Source: Theodoxus fluviatilis (Eukaryota > Mollusca > Gastropoda > Cycloneritida > Neritidae). From it: DNA of 47,500 bases. A program made the position numbers and the translations under genes. Under the pieces are notes generated by a model, which saw only the letters and a program-made list of their open reading frames with translations, was not told the DNA's origin and did not search any database. The DNA lies in assembly GCA_034096865.1 (NCBI GenBank), contig JAWQFJ010028926.1, positions 1-47,500 on the forward strand, given 5' to 3'. This document shows, piece after piece, positions 1 through 9,700 of this stretch; positions within the stretch are counted from its first letter, which is position 1, and every line of letters begins with the position of its first letter.

Positions 1-345
1 TGCCATTCTGTCGCTGGTGACACGGTTTTGCCTCCTGCACTCGAAGGCTCAGTTGGCATACTTTGTCAAGACACTCCAGTCATGATCATTCATGAAACTA
101 CAGCTTTCTGACGGGAATTCCAAAATGATTGGGAATGTCTCTGACAGAGTCCTTGAAGCGCTTCTCAGGGCGAATCAGAGGCCTGTGCAATTTCTCCGTA
201 TTAAAGCTACTGTGGCAAGTGATCGAGTAGTGCCCATGTGTATCACATGGCCAGTCCAGCGTAACCGGGCATGCAAGACAATGGCCTCAGTGCTGGCAAG
301 GCCGGCTCCATCTAAAACCTTTAATCTAAACACCATGTCCTGCCA
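1..345 (-). mobile_element. Degenerate non-LTR retrotransposon 3' coding fragment
   Basis: The minus strand encodes LRWTGHVIHM followed, after frame breaks, by KRFKDSVRDIPNHFGIP. This order, (L)RW-GHV-RM then KRFKD, is characteristic of the region after the reverse transcriptase in many animal LINEs. A similar fragment lies at about 27965-28405. Stops and frameshifts show it is dead. Confidence 0.6.
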
Positions 346-432
346 TCTGATGCCCAGGCCTCAAGACCTCCACGAAATCCTACAATGCTGAAGCTCCACT
401 ACGCACTAAAAGTCAGCATTGGGAAAAAATTA

Positions 433-501
<69 letters not shown>
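433..501. repeat. (AAT)n microsatellite, LINE tail
   Basis: About 23 AAT units directly follow the 3' end of the minus-strand LINE. They are probably its replication tail, later expanded. Confidence 0.95.
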
Positions 502-502
<1 letters not shown>

Positions 503-1690
503 TGATAATTTATAATACGCACATATCTCACCACTTAGGCGACTCAAGGCGCACACACACACATTCACACCCTTAAAGAAAAGAATGCACACCCTAATAC
601 ACAACATTATGGCAGGTGCAAACATGCACACAACAATCATACATAACATAAGATAATAATTACCATATATATTAACGTACATGGCTATTGCATCTGCTCT
701 GGCACCAGGTTGGCATTGCATCAGTGTGATGGATGGTATGGTGGAATTTACTCTTTCTCCGTCTTGGGAAAAAGGAAGGTCTTTAGGCTTGATTTAAAAG
801 AAGCTAAGGTTGGTTTCTGACGAAGGCTGAGAGGTAGTGTGTTCCATTGGGTGGGCGCTTGGAATGTGAAGGAGCGCCCGCCTACGGTTGTGAGTCTTTG
901 TGGATGGATGTCGAGTCTGAGAGTGTCTAGAGAAGAGCGGAGTGATCGGACAGGTTTACAGAGTTTGAGAGAGGTAGACAGATAGGAAGGAGCAAGATTG
1001 TTGAGGCATTTGTATGTGAGCGTGTTGAGCTTGTATTTGATTCTGTCTGAAACAGGTAGCCAATGGAGGTCCTGTAGCATGGGGGTGATGTGGTCTTTCT
1101 TTTTCTTCTTTAGTATAAGGCGTGCAGAGGAGTTTTGAATGCGCTGTAAACGCGAGATAGAACAAGAGGGGAGTAAAGCAAAAAGAGAATGACAGTAGTC
1201 GAGACGAGACAGAATAGTAGAAGTGACAAGTTTGGTTGCGGCGTCTTTGGTGAGGTACTTGCGGATGGTGGCAATGCGACGGAGTTGAAAATAACAGGTG
1301 CTTGAGACTGAAGAGATGTGTTTTTTCATTGAAAGGGTGTTGTCTAGGGTGACACCAAGATTCTTGACAGAAGAAGACAGAGGGATAGATGAATCAGAGA
1401 GTTCAAGAGATGTAGAGGTGGCTTTGGAGAGCTTGGAAGTGGTGCCTGTCAGAATGGCTTCAGTCTTGCTGCCGTTAAGTTGAAGCTTGTTTTCAGTCAT
1501 CCAGTTATGTACGTCGGTGATAGTGTCAGAGAGAGCAGCTAGGAGAGAGTCAGATTGATTAGGAGGAGAGTTGTTGTGGAGCTGAGAGTCATCGGCAAAA
1601 GAGTGGTGGAGAACATATTGTGTTGGTCAAAGATATGGTCAAGGGATTGAGTGTAGAGGGTGAACAAAACAGGCCCAAGTCATTTTACTC
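433..1690 (-). mobile_element. 5'-truncated CR1/L2-like LINE with reverse transcriptase remnant and ATT tail
   Basis: The minus strand encodes the C-terminal RT region: GPVLFTLYTQSLDHIF, then (after a frameshift near 1600-1620) HSFADDSQL, NKLQLNGSKTEAIL, VKNLGVTLDNTLSMKKHI, and an open end of 250 codons (748-1500) with LHWLPVSDRIKYKLNTLTYK and CLNNLAPSYL. The F-A-D-D box is the RT catalytic motif. The 3' end is GCGCCTTGAGTCGCCTAAG, then an (ATT)n tail at 433-501. These features suit the CR1/L2 group. It is truncated at its 5' end. Confidence 0.85.
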
Positions 1691-2765
1691 GTAGGCGTAC
1701 ATCACCTTTTGAAGTCACAACGGGATCTTTGTTCATCTCAATTTGTCCAGCACCACAGTACTGATATTTTGTTTCCATCTTGCCGTCATAAACGCATTGA
1801 TCTCAACAGAACTATTGCACAATCTTTCAAGGTACACATGGGGATTTGCTAACTTGGTCGATGTTTCGAGTCGAATGATGTTACTTGTTCAGCCTTTAGA
1901 ATTACTCGGTAACACTACCTGTGAAAGTGTGCGCAGTTGTTCATAACGACGTCATTGTAACACTAGTCTAGCGAACACTGAGAGCGCAATTAACCAGCCT
2001 CAAGAAAGCCACACGTTTTATTCCATGATATGTATATTTAATTAAAGCAGGACTTTCGGCTATCCAGGCCTGACACTACGAAGTTTGGTTCATTCTATTG
2101 GCTGATAGCGATTTCTGAGTGCCGAACGCATACGACGATGCCTTCAATAGTTCGACGTCATCAACTTCGTGATTAATTAAACTGATTTGCAATAAAATGT
2201 ATCGTTGTGGTCGTAATTCCAAAACGAGACACCATATTACCTCCAAAATACATTGGATTCTTATTTGGGAGAATCCCTGACCTTCCACCAATTTTCATTA
2301 GGATCCGTTTTTATCGTTTTGAGTTATTTTGCTGAATAACTAATTAACTAACAAACCTAGGGTTAAAAAAGTATTGACATAAAAACATCTTACTACGAAA
2401 ACTGAAGCCATCTTGCTGTTATCTTTCCAATGACACATACTTTATGTATATATATATATATATATATCAACACAATAACAGATTCATTGATTTCATAGAA
2501 GATGAGGAAAAACAATTTGCAACATGATTATGCAGTCACTTCTTGTAATATATGTATACTAGCAATGTATCATCATGTTATGTATAGTGGAATTTAATAA
2601 TTGTTTGCTTTAAATTCTTTCTTCATAAAATTGCTCGAATGTCAGCTCCAAATTCCTATTGGCCCCTTGACAGAAACATTTTTATCATCAGTATAGAACG
2701 GAACCACATAGCCTATAATCCTTGACACCGGCCCAAAAGCCCTGAAGGCAGGGGTTGCAGCCAAT
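1691..2765. other. Intergenic AT-rich sequence, no gene seen
   Basis: I see no exon or known element here. A (TA)n run lies at about 2447-2468. Short open frames have no recognisable content. Confidence 0.5.
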
Positions 2766-3880
2766 GTGGGTGCCATCCAGCAGTTCCGCAGTCTTCAGCA
2801 CGTAGGCATTAGGTACATGCGTATTGCAATGCAGGACGGGTGCGCAGTGTGGCTTGCATGGGTGGCGTACGTGGCTCCATTCGTCTGTCCCTTTCCGACC
2901 CAGGGGACCTATCGTCTTTCTGTCGGTGTCAGGATCTTCTCTTTCCGACTGTCAGAGCATTGAGATTAAGGGTCTCCCTATTTTTTTTCGACCCTGGCGT
3001 TCTGGCTGTGCGGACGGTTCGGTGCGTGCACTCAATGTTACTGGCTCGAACTCAGTCCCGTCGCCTTCAGACATGGAGACTTTTCTGCCTCTTACACGTA
3101 GTCACGCCGGGGTGTCTAAACATCCTTTTCTTGCTGGATGCGCGTTTTGCTCATTGATGCGTCAAGGAATGCGTTGCTTGATCCTCCTGCTGGTGCTCTA
3201 GGACTCATGAACTCCGCATGATCGCCACCTCTGTAGCATCTGCCAAGGATGTCTCTTTGGCTCACCTTATGAGGGCGGCCTTCTGGCGCAGTGACTGTGT
3301 TTTCACACACCACTACCTGCGTGATGTTCGAGTTCGTTGTCTCAACGACACCTTTGGCATCAACAAGTTGGTTGTTGCGGGTTCGGCTATTCGTGTTTGA
3401 TGACGGGTTGTTTAATGTTTTGTCAGGTGTTCATGCACAACCCGCCACCCATTGCTGGGCAGTCATATCACTGGTTGTCTACTGGTCAGTATGGAGGGAA
3501 AACTTGAAGAAATTTAAACTAATTTCTATGATTTCCTGACATACTTACCAGTAGACAACTTACTGTCCCACCCACCTCCCCGTTTGTGCATTGGCTTGGG
3601 TTCTCTCAGCTGTGTCAAAAGAGGAGGAAACGTGCCCTGCCTGCAAGCTATATAGGCGTGGAGGACGCGTGGCATTGGGAGTTGCCTTCCTTTGCCCACA
3701 GCGTCCCTAGCTTATGTCTCAATCAATGAGGTTGGCCGTTGCAGGCAGGCACGTGTGGGTAAGAATTTTTAAATTCTTTTTTCGAGGTTCAAAGGTCATA
3801 ATATCACTGGTTGTCTACTGGTAAGTATGTCAGGAAAACATAAAAATTAGTTTAAATTTCTTCAAATCTCACTATGAATG
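2766..3880 (+). mobile_element. DIRS-type retrotransposon 3' remnant with tyrosine recombinase
   Basis: The region encodes broken tyrosine recombinase sequence. The clearest part is HELRMIATSVASAKDV then LMRAAFWRSDCVFTHHYLRD (3206-3340). It shows the H-x-x-R box and the nucleophilic Tyr in the (F/H)YLRD context typical of DIRS recombinases. The frame ends at 3398-3400. Upstream pieces (TVRALRL, VVTPGC) are in other frames, so several frameshifts are present. Downstream are terminal repeats: GGTTGTCTACTGGT at about 3472, its inverted copy ending at 3562, and a third copy at about 3806. Confidence 0.75.
3472..3562. repeat. Inverted repeat in DIRS terminal region
   Basis: GTTGTCTACTGGTCAGTATG is followed by its near-perfect reverse complement (CATACTTACCAGTAGACAAC). 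At 3806-3875 the motif recurs in direct orientation with an inverted copy of the AAATTTAAAC-type spacer. This fits the inverted and split terminal repeats of DIRS elements. Confidence 0.75.
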
Positions 3881-4249
3881 GATGTGCATGGCAAATTTTC
3901 ATCATATATGTATGTATAGCTCTAAGAACAAATTCCTAGACTGAAACAATTGACATGTACAGCAGTCTGGATGTGTCAACTTGGGTAAAGGTTTTTTGAT
4001 CAGTCAGTACGACTTGACTCTGTACGCAGTACATGCACTCACACAAATACATGCATGTTCATGTGTGCTGAAATCAATGCAGTGCACCAGCAATGCAGTT
4101 CCATCAAAGTTAGGGAAAATACAAAGGATACTTAAATGCATACAGAACTTTTTGCCAGAAGTAGGAGTGTTGAAGTGCCAGAGAGACTCAAATTTCAGAG
4201 TGGTGTGATCAATAATTCTCCACCAACATTCACGCATACATGTACTACA
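3881..4249. other. Intergenic, no feature seen
   Basis: AT-rich sequence between the DIRS remnant and a LINE fragment, without recognisable coding content. Confidence 0.5.
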
Positions 4250-4529
4250 GATTTGAGTGATGCATTCACCAGGCGCGACTCCCTGTGCAAGACTGTACTG
4301 CAGGGCACACTAGAGGGCGGTCGTCGCCGTGGTGGACAGAGAAAGAGCTGGACGGATAACGTCAAGGAGTGGACGGCCCTCCCCATGAAAGAGCTGCTCG
4401 AAACAGCCACCAACAGATCTGAATGGCGGAGGATCTCCGTGTCGTCGTCCCTCATGTCCCCCCGACGGCCAGAGCGGTCAAGGGAATGAGCTGAGCTGAG
4501 CTGAGCTGAGCTGAGCTGAGCTGATTTGA
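4250..4529 (+). mobile_element. LINE 3' end with (TGAGC)n tail and likely target duplication
   Basis: The plus strand encodes LQGTLEGGRRRGGQRKSW then TDNVKEWTALPMKELLETA and a stop, closely like the C terminus of the LINE at 32374-34215 ([18 protein letters not shown]). A pentanucleotide tail (GAGCT units) follows at about 4487-4522. GATTTGA occurs just before (4250-4256) and just after (4523-4529) and is a plausible target-site duplication. The copy is 5'-truncated to about 270 bp. Confidence 0.75.
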
Positions 4530-4627
4530 TCAGATTGGCAGAAACTGCTTCATGTGACTCCCAGCTCATTCCAGCTATTCAGATAGTGACTGAAAAACAA
4601 CACGGACAGCATAAATGATTCAAGATA

Positions 4628-4633
4628 TTTATT
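4628..4633 (-). terminator. Candidate poly(A) signal AATAAA
   Basis: The minus strand reads CCAATAAATATC, followed within about 30 nt by a GU-rich stretch (TGTCCGTGTTGTTTTTC). This is the usual order of poly(A) signal, cleavage site and downstream element. Cleavage would be at about 4608-4615. Confidence 0.55.
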
Positions 4634-5092
4634 GGCAAAGATAACCTCTTGATACATTATCTTGCTCAATAACCAAATACCTTCATATCACAGGTTTTGC
4701 ATTAACATGAATAAGGACACACAACTTTAATTTACAAAACAAAGTATCACATCAAAGCTGTAATAAATTACAAAATAAAAAATTAATTTTGGTACGGATT
4801 AAATGACACCATTACCCAGAAAAAGGGACCGAATTGTCAACAGAGAACAGAAGATGAACAAAATACTAATAATGTCACAAGCCATGGAGCTGTGCAAGAC
4901 AACAATTCTTCTCACTGGAATATTGCACAGCTTGTATAACTCTTGAGGTTAGAGATGAGAGAAGGATGTCATGCATGTCAGCAAAGAGCAGGAAGCATCA
5001 AAAGTGTCAAAGCAAGGTGAGTATTTCACATAGAAAAATCTCAAAATGCATCAACTTCACACAGTACACCTGTCATTTTATAGATGCAATTT

Positions 5093-5287
5093 CAGACCTG
5101 TTTACCCCCAAAAACCCTTATGAGGAAGATTTGATAAATAACCAGAAAAATGCAGAAGGTTTTGATCTTCAAGAGGAAGATTTAGATTTTTTCAGCGAAA
5201 TATCGGCCGGAAGATCGTCCGTAAAAGCGGAGACTCGGACTCAAAATCAGAAGATTTCCGCAAATTGCGGAAGGGTAAACAGGTCTG
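5093..5287. mobile_element. 195-bp MITE with 15-bp TIRs, copy 1
   Basis: Ends are CAGACCTGTTTACCC and its exact reverse complement. It is flanked by CAATTT on both sides (5087-5092 and 5288-5293), a 6-bp target-site duplication. It differs from copy 2 (28642-28836) at only three positions. It lies in the putative 3' UTR. A 6-bp duplication and a CAG start would suit a hAT-related or IS3EU-like family; this assignment is uncertain. Confidence 0.93.
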
Positions 5288-6281
5288 CAATTTAGACCAT
5301 GATTTGCAGATGGGGAAACAAAAACAAAACAAAAACAAAACCCCAATTAAAAAACCCCACAGAACTTAATGGCTCTCATATGATACATAGAACAGTAAAA
5401 ATTCAAAGCACTGTTCATATGTAGAATGGACGGAATTGTATAACCATAATCAAAGTATTAAAGAATAATCACAGTTTTCATAAGTCAGGGAATGCATCTA
5501 TGGAGCACAGGGATGGATGGTAGGATACATGTGAACATAAACTGCTGGCATTAGAATATAGAGCCATTCAATTTAAGTTGTTCACTGCATCAAAACACTT
5601 AACCATATACAAATATACACATTGCATAATAAATCAAATAACCATGTTATTTTCGTCATAATAGAATAATTTCATGTAGACAATAAGGAATAGAAAACGC
5701 TCACCTCTAAATAAGTCCCCCCCCCCCTCCCCCCCCAATGAATAAAAAAGGCAGCCATCGTTCAAGAATAAAAAGCAACTGCTTCTGCATAGACGTGAAT
5801 ACTTTCAGAGGTAATTCACATTTACAAAACTGGCAAGAAAAAGGTTAGATATCACAGACAGTGAAACTAATTTTCAAAACATTAGTTTCAGAATGATCTT
5901 GAGTAATATATGCCATTTTCTTTGAAAAACAAATCAATACTACATTTCATGTCCTAGTCACATGTCAACAATGAAACTATTTCAGATAGATCTTCTAACA
6001 TCACATACATGTACAAGTCAGGAAAATTCCCCATCAATGCATGACAAATTTTATGTCAAAAATGATGGTTGCAGGTGAGACTGTCATCTGTGTGTAACAA
6101 CAGTAGGTAACAATGAAAACATACCAACCATCTTGGCCCCTCAAGGTCAGTAAGTACTTCAATGAAAACATTGCAGTCAAACGGGTTTCCATGGTAAGTA
6201 ATTCACTGAAAATATTGGATCCATCTTGGTCCCTTCATTCAGCGTCATCACTCATGCACCCTGCTTCCTTGCAAAGACGTA

Positions 6282-6401
6282 CAGCAGTGAGGGTCTACTT
6301 CTTTACAGCAGTGAGGGTCTACTTCTGTACAGCAGTGAGGCTCTACTTCTTTTCAGCAGTGAGGCTCTACTTCTTTACAGCAGTGAGGCTCTACTTCTTG
6401 C
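6282..6401. repeat. 24-bp tandem repeat spanning the stop codon
   Basis: Five copies of a 24-bp unit (plus strand TACAGCAGTGAG then G/C TCTACTTCTT). On the coding strand each copy carries AAGTAG, so in-frame TAG codons occur at 6391, 6367, 6343, 6319 and 6295, exactly 24 nt apart. Confidence 0.93.
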
Positions 6402-6702
6402 CCTTGCGGCCCTTGCTCTTCTCCTGTGCCGCACTGGAGGTGGGGGCTGGGGTGGGGTCAGGGATGGGCGTGGGGTCAGCCTGGCATTTCTGCAACTGCT
6501 CCAGAACCGCTGCCCTCTGGGCGGTGATGCGGGCTACTGCAGAGCGCTGCTGGGAGAGACGCTCTGTGGTGGCTGCAGGTGCCGACTTGCCGGCGCTACT
6601 GGCATCCACCGCCTGCCTCTCCAGTGATGCCAGCTCCTCCTGTGCTGCCACCAGCTGTGAGCTCAGTCTGGCAAACTCTACGTCCAGCTCATCCAGCTTG
6701 TC
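6391..6702 (-). CDS. Exon 25: C-terminal coiled coil, Pro-rich segment, Lys-rich tail
   Basis: The terminal exon, acceptor CTGCAG|GAC, encodes 103 residues and a TAG stop at 6391-6393. A coiled coil ([20 protein letters not shown] and [20 protein letters not shown]) is followed by [15 protein letters not shown] and the basic tail KSKGRKGKK. The stop codon belongs to a 24-bp tandem repeat running into the 3' UTR. Confidence 0.93.
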   Translation of the reverse strand, partial: DKLDELDVEFARLSSQLVAAQEELASLERQAVDASSAGKSAPAATTERLSQQRSAVARITAQRAAVLEQLQKCQADPTPIPDPTPAPTSSAAQEKSKGRKGKK

Positions 6703-9700
6703 CTGCAGTGAGTGAGTGATGAATCAAATGAATGAGTGAATGAATGTTCAAATGGATGGATGAGTGAACGAAAGAATGAACATTAAGGGTGGATCTGTGC
6801 ATGACTAAATGAATGAATGAACAAAATGAACAAATGAATGAATGAATGAATGAATGGACAAACCTTATTCAAGTTGAGTGCATTGATTCTACTTTAGCTT
6901 TGGTGATTCACCACCCTGTTGAGAAGTAGCCACAGAATTATCTCAATATGAGTCAAAAGCCAGTTCAAACGGGGTCTGAACTGCCGTATTAGGCAGGAGC
7001 CTGATGTGACCCCTTCACAACAATTGTCTTCATCATACATAAACCTCTCTCTAAAGTGGCCACTTGCAACTAATTCCACAGAGACTGTGCACATACATTT
7101 TCATTTCACATTCTCCCCCCCCCCCCCCCCCCCCTATAAAGTTGCTCTGATTATCTATCCAAAGGTTTCATGTGAAAGATGCACTTATCTTCTGATTGCA
7201 TGTTGACCTAAAGATAATCCTATATCAAACCACCCCAGATCATCTGTATGATCAAGATAATTCAAAACAACTCAGTCACAGGCGTGGTCCTACCGTGTGT
7301 GCTGGTGACTGTTGCACAGGGGCAGCTGGAGCATCCTCATCCCTCTTGTTGTTGAAGGTCCGGTACAGAGCCTGGCCACTCAGGTTGGCCAGCGTGAAGC
7401 TCAGTGGTGGCTGCCTGGTCAGCACTGTGGTGCCTGCAGACCAACAGGGGCAGTGCTTTCAAACATGCAACCTGGCTTGTATGATGCCATGATACAACAT
7501 GGCAAACGACATGTGGAGTCATTTAAGCTTTCAGCACAACATTGGTTATGTGGGTCTCCGTGGCCAAGTGGTTAGTGTGCTTCACCTGCAGTTGCTTGCA
7601 GCTGGTGGGTGTGGCATTCGAAGTGGAGCAGATCCCAGGGTGGCATCCTCAAGCAACATATTTAACTCGCATTGCTTCTCCCCCACCCAGGAGTGAAACC
7701 AGGTACCTGTGAGGGCGCACTGCAGTGTGATTAACCTTTGTGTGCCACCATGAGCCAGCATCAACTTGGAACACTCCCCGGGGAGTGGAGTTGGTGCTGG
7801 TGTCAGCCTGCCTGTGTCTGCAGTCAAGTTGGAACACTCCCTGGGGAGTGGAGTTGGTGCTGGTGTCAGCCTGCCTGTGTCTGCAGTCAAGTTGGAACAC
7901 TCCCCGGGGAGTGGAGTTGGTGCTGGTGTCAGCCTGCCTGTGTCTGTAGTCAGTGCCTGTGTCTGTAGTCAGTGCCTGTGTCTGTAGTCAGTGCCTGTGT
8001 CTGTAGTCAAGTTGGAACACTCCCCGGGGAGTGGAGTTGGTGCTGGTGTCAGCCTGCCTGTGTCTGCAGTCAAGTTGGAACACTCCCCGGGGAGTGGAGT
8101 TGGTGCTGGTGTCAGCCTGCCTGTGTCTGTAGTCAGTGCCTGTGTCTGTAGTCAGTGCCTGTGTCTGTAGTCAGTGCCTGTGTCTGTAGTCAGTGCCTGT
8201 GTCTGTAGTCAGTGCCTGTGTCTGTAGTCAGTGCCTGTGTCTGTAGTCAGTGCCTGTGTCTGTAGTCAGTGCCTGTGTCTGTAGTCAGTGCCAGTGTCTG
8301 TAGTCAGTGCCTGTGTCTGTAGTCAGTGCCAGTGTCTGTAGTCAGTGCCTGTGTCTGTAGTCAGTGCCAGTGTCTGTAGTCAGTGCCTGTGTCTGCAGTC
8401 AGTGCCTGTGTCTGTAGTCAGTGCCTGTGTCTGCAGTCAGTGCCTGTGTCTGTAGTCAGTGCCTGTGTCTGTAGTCAGTGCCAGTGTCTGTAGTCAGTGC
8501 CTGTGTCTGTAGTCAGTGCCAGTGTCTGTAGTCAGTGCCTGTGTCTGTAGTCAGTGCCTGTGTCTGTAGTCAGTGCCAGTGTCTGTAGTCAGTGCCTGTG
8601 TCTGTAGTCAGTGCCAGTGTCTGTAGTCAGTGCCTGTGTCTGTAGTCAGTGCCAGTGTCTGTAGTCAGTGCCAGTGTCTGTAGTCAGTGCCTGTGTCTGT
8701 AGTCAGTGCCAGTGTCTGTAGTCAGTGCCTGTGTCTGTAGTCAGTGCCTGTGTCTGTAGTCAGTGCCTGTGTCTGTAGTCAGTGCCTGTGTCTGTAGTCA
8801 GTGCCAGTGTCTGCAGTCAGTGCCAGTGAAACCCTGATCAAGCGGCCCAGTGATCGGGAGGTAAAGGGCAAAGACATTTGAGACCCAGATATAGGAAATA
8901 ACAAAATAATTTAAACGACATCTTTTCCTTTAATGCACATTTCAAAAAAGTTCCTAAGCTGATGATATCATTTGGACTCTTATCAGAAAAGCATGTGCAG
9001 CAATGTACTCTTTCGAGCTTCAGTCAAGTTCACGAGATAAGACCAAGCCACCACAACCCAGTATTCTTAAGATTGATCCTTGTGAGCTCACTGCCATCTG
9101 GCAAGCTCGAGGACGATGCCATTTTGTGCATTTCCTTCAGCCCTTCACCACTATATCCCCACTACTATCATCTCAATCAGAACTACCACCATTATTACCT
9201 CCGCCAAGGCAGTTGTGTTTTTCAGGTGGTTAGTGTGTTCATTCATTCCTCAGTTAGATAGTTTGTTTGTTATTTGGCAAAATAACTTAAAAAGTTCAAA
9301 ACAGATTCTGACAAAAGTTGGTGCAAGGTCAGGGCCTCATCCAAGGAACAATCCATGAAATGTTTGGAGTTTTCTGTAATATCCTTTTGGAATTACAACT
9401 ATAAACATACATTTTATCGCCCTGGGCCATAGCCAGCAGCAGCAGCAGCAGTGTGTGCTGGATGATGACCTATTTTTGGTCTCCCCCTAGCCTTGCGTGA
9501 GACCATGACCACAGCGTGAGAGGGTGAGCAAGCAGGCTTGTATGTTGTCTGCTGCGGTCACTGATGGAAATGTTCAGTTGTGATACCTCCACCTCAGTGG
9601 CTGCCCTGGCAGAGGTATGCACTATCCAAGTACCTTCCAGTTATCATTGTTTTCATTTCCACTATCACATTTCACATAAATCATTTCATATTTCACTGTG

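Larger units (their letters stand above)
4610..6390 (-). other. Probable 3' UTR of the coiled-coil gene
   Basis: Downstream of the stop codon is about 1.8 kb of AT-rich, mostly unique sequence with no coding signal. It ends just beyond the only AATAAA I found on the minus strand here. It contains the 24-bp repeats (6282-6401), a C-run near 5718 and a 195-bp MITE (5093-5287). The transcript end is inferred from sequence only. Confidence 0.55.

Noticed and set aside
4966..5295. Small gene with [20 protein letters not shown] frame
   Set aside because: The same frame occurs at 28620-28910 because both are the 195-bp MITE; it runs across the element ends.
6113..6715. Plus-strand 200-codon frame over the last exon
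   Set aside because: Antisense shadow of exon 25 and of the 24-bp repeats, with no splice or coding support.
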